Shown here piece by piece: positions 19,300-20,417 of a DNA stretch of 20,417 nt. The notes under the pieces were generated by a model that worked only from the letters and a program-made list of their open reading frames with translations, had not been told where the DNA came from and did no database searches. The position numbers and the translations under genes were made by a program. Every line of letters starts with the position of its first letter. Within the stretch, counting starts at the first letter, position 1. The stretch is from an uncultured Prevotella sp. GTDB taxonomy: Bacteria; Bacteroidota; Bacteroidia; Bacteroidales; Bacteroidaceae. The stretch lies in assembly GCA_900548195.1 (NCBI GenBank), contig URJQ01000046.1, positions 1 to 20,417 of the forward strand, given 5' to 3'.

Positions 19300-20355
19300 A
19301 TGAAGAAGATATTTTCTACTCTTATCCTGCTAATAGCACTCCTTTCTGGCGCTAATGCTCAGGCTCCTGTCATCGAAGGCTCTTCTTATTACCTTCCTAA
19401 GACTGCGCTTCAGTTTACTGTACTCGTGGAGAAAAAGGTGTTCAAGCCGGGAGAATTTGCTGAATTTGCTGACCGTTACCTCAAGATTGGCGAAGCTGCT
19501 CTCGACTCAAAGACCTCATATCGCATCGTGGATATGAAGATGAAGGCTGTCGGAGTGGCAGACACTTCTAAGTTTTTCAATGCTCGTATCAGTCCGAAAC
19601 TGACCATCTCCAAGCTTTACATCAGCGATGACGGCATCCTGCAGTCGGTCAACACGGAGCCAATGCCTATATCAGAGGACCGCCATTTCGTCCCTTCTAA
19701 AAAGGTAAAGCCACTCAATCCACGCGAATATATGAATGAGACCATCCTTGCTGCTGGCAGTAAGGCTAAGATGGCACAGCTTTGCGCTGAAGAAATCTAC
19801 GAGATACGCAACTCACGCAACGAACTCACCCGTGGCACAGCTGAGACTATGCCTAAGGATGGCGAACAGTTGCGCCTCATGCTGCTTTCGCTTGACAATC
19901 AGGAGAAGGCTCTCCGCTCTCTCTTCGAGGGCAACACCAGCATCGATACCTCTGAGGTCATCATCACTGTAAGCCCTGATCGCGAAGTAAGCAGACGCTT
20001 ATTGTTCCGCTTCTCCGATGCTTTCGGCATGGTGGATGCTGACGATCTCGCGGGCGAACCTTATTATATTAGTGTCTCCGACCTACATCAGACACCGGAA
20101 GACACCCGCACCGAGAAGGAGAAACAGAAGCAGAAGGACGAGACCGGGCTCTATGTCAACGTGCCTGGACGCGCTCATATCACCGTGGAGAAGAATGAAA
20201 ACATCTGCTTGGAGCAGGATATCTCCTATGCTCAGTTTGGCAGACTGGACAATCTCGCTGCCATCCTGTTCAATAAGAAGGTGAATACTTCCTACAAGGT
20301 AAGCCCTATCACAGGATCTACCATCGACTTCCAGAGCGAGGAACGGGAGAAATAA
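19300..20355 (+). CDS. Exported DUF4831-family protein
   Basis: 351 residues with a Sec signal peptide (MKKIFSTLILLIALLSGANA, cleavage before QAPVIEGSS). The body begins SSYYLPKTALQFTVLVEKKV and contains RNSRNELTRGTAETMPKDGE and NVPGRAHITVE; these and the position after nnr match DUF4831, a Bacteroidetes-specific family of unknown function. No transmembrane helix is seen beyond the signal and there is no lipobox cysteine, so it is probably periplasmic. It starts 6 bp after the nnr stop. A weak hairpin follows 31 bp after its stop. Confidence 0.85.
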   Translation: MKKIFSTLILLIALLSGANAQAPVIEGSSYYLPKTALQFTVLVEKKVFKPGEFAEFADRYLKIGEAALDSKTSYRIVDMKMKAVGVADTSKFFNARISPKLTISKLYISDDGILQSVNTEPMPISEDRHFVPSKKVKPLNPREYMNETILAAGSKAKMAQLCAEEIYEIRNSRNELTRGTAETMPKDGEQLRLMLLSLDNQEKALRSLFEGNTSIDTSEVIITVSPDREVSRRLLFRFSDAFGMVDADDLAGEPYYISVSDLHQTPEDTRTEKEKQKQKDETGLYVNVPGRAHITVEKNENICLEQDISYAQFGRLDNLAAILFNKKVNTSYKVSPITGSTIDFQSEEREK

Positions 20356-20385
20356 TATCTTAAGTAATGTTTAAAAAATAACTTC

Positions 20386-20408
20386 CGCAATTTCCATATT
20401 GCGTTCTT
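20386..20408 (+). terminator. Weak terminator-like hairpin after the DUF4831 gene
   Basis: CGCAAT (20386-20391) and ATTGCG (20398-20403) pair around a 6-nt loop, followed by TTCTTT. The short stem makes this a weak candidate; the window ends nine bases later. Confidence 0.4.
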
Positions 20409-20417
20409 TAGTCGATG

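Overview
The window comes from a Bacteroidales chromosome, most likely Prevotella/Segatella or a close relative. The evidence is a RagB/SusD C-terminus, a GH115 alpha-glucuronidase, a Reg_prop/Y_Y_Y sensor protein ending in an AraC DNA-binding domain, a lipid-free DUF4831-type exported protein, the hpt-adk-obgE-pgeF gene order, and several promoters of the Bacteroidetes type (TTTG, about 19-21 bp, then TAnnTTTG). The genus is an inference from gene content.

Left part (1-4800). The 3' end of a SusD-like outer-membrane lipoprotein gene is followed by tatA-tatC (twin-arginine export, 17-bp overlap). A strong hairpin separates these from two convergent minus-strand genes: a small coiled-coil/membrane protein and a fragment resembling the Gly-rich tail of a Bacteroidetes relaxase, together the probable residue of a mobilisable element. 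Next comes an AAA/DUF4143 ATPase gene in an unusual setting. Six 23-bp repeats stop just before its promoter. An 18-bp copy of its own 5' end lies after its stop codon, then a 50-nt near-perfect hairpin, then a second array of 22-bp repeats. This is the most distinctive structure in the window.

Middle (4800-11450). On the minus strand are miaB (tRNA ms2i6A modification), an exported GH115 enzyme (glucuronic acid removal from plant glycans) and tRNA-Arg(CCT) with its own promoter and terminator. Then follow about 1.1 kb without convincing genes but with several hairpins, a (AGTT)5 microsatellite and a 56-codon ORF. A HigB/HigA-type toxin-antitoxin pair has a perfect 11-bp inverted repeat across its promoter. 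It is followed by a probable decayed small ORF with two in-frame stops, a perfect 26-bp palindrome, and a long AT-rich inverted repeat.

Right part (11450-20417). On the minus strand are a membrane sensor/AraC regulator that lacks the histidine kinase and receiver modules of classical hybrid two-component systems, and the housekeeping group hpt-adk-obgE-pgeF (purine salvage, nucleotide balance, ribosome-associated GTPase, purine nucleoside enzyme). Diverging from hpt on the plus strand is the NAD(P)HX repair gene nnr with a possibly structured leader, followed 6 bp later by a DUF4831-type exported protein.
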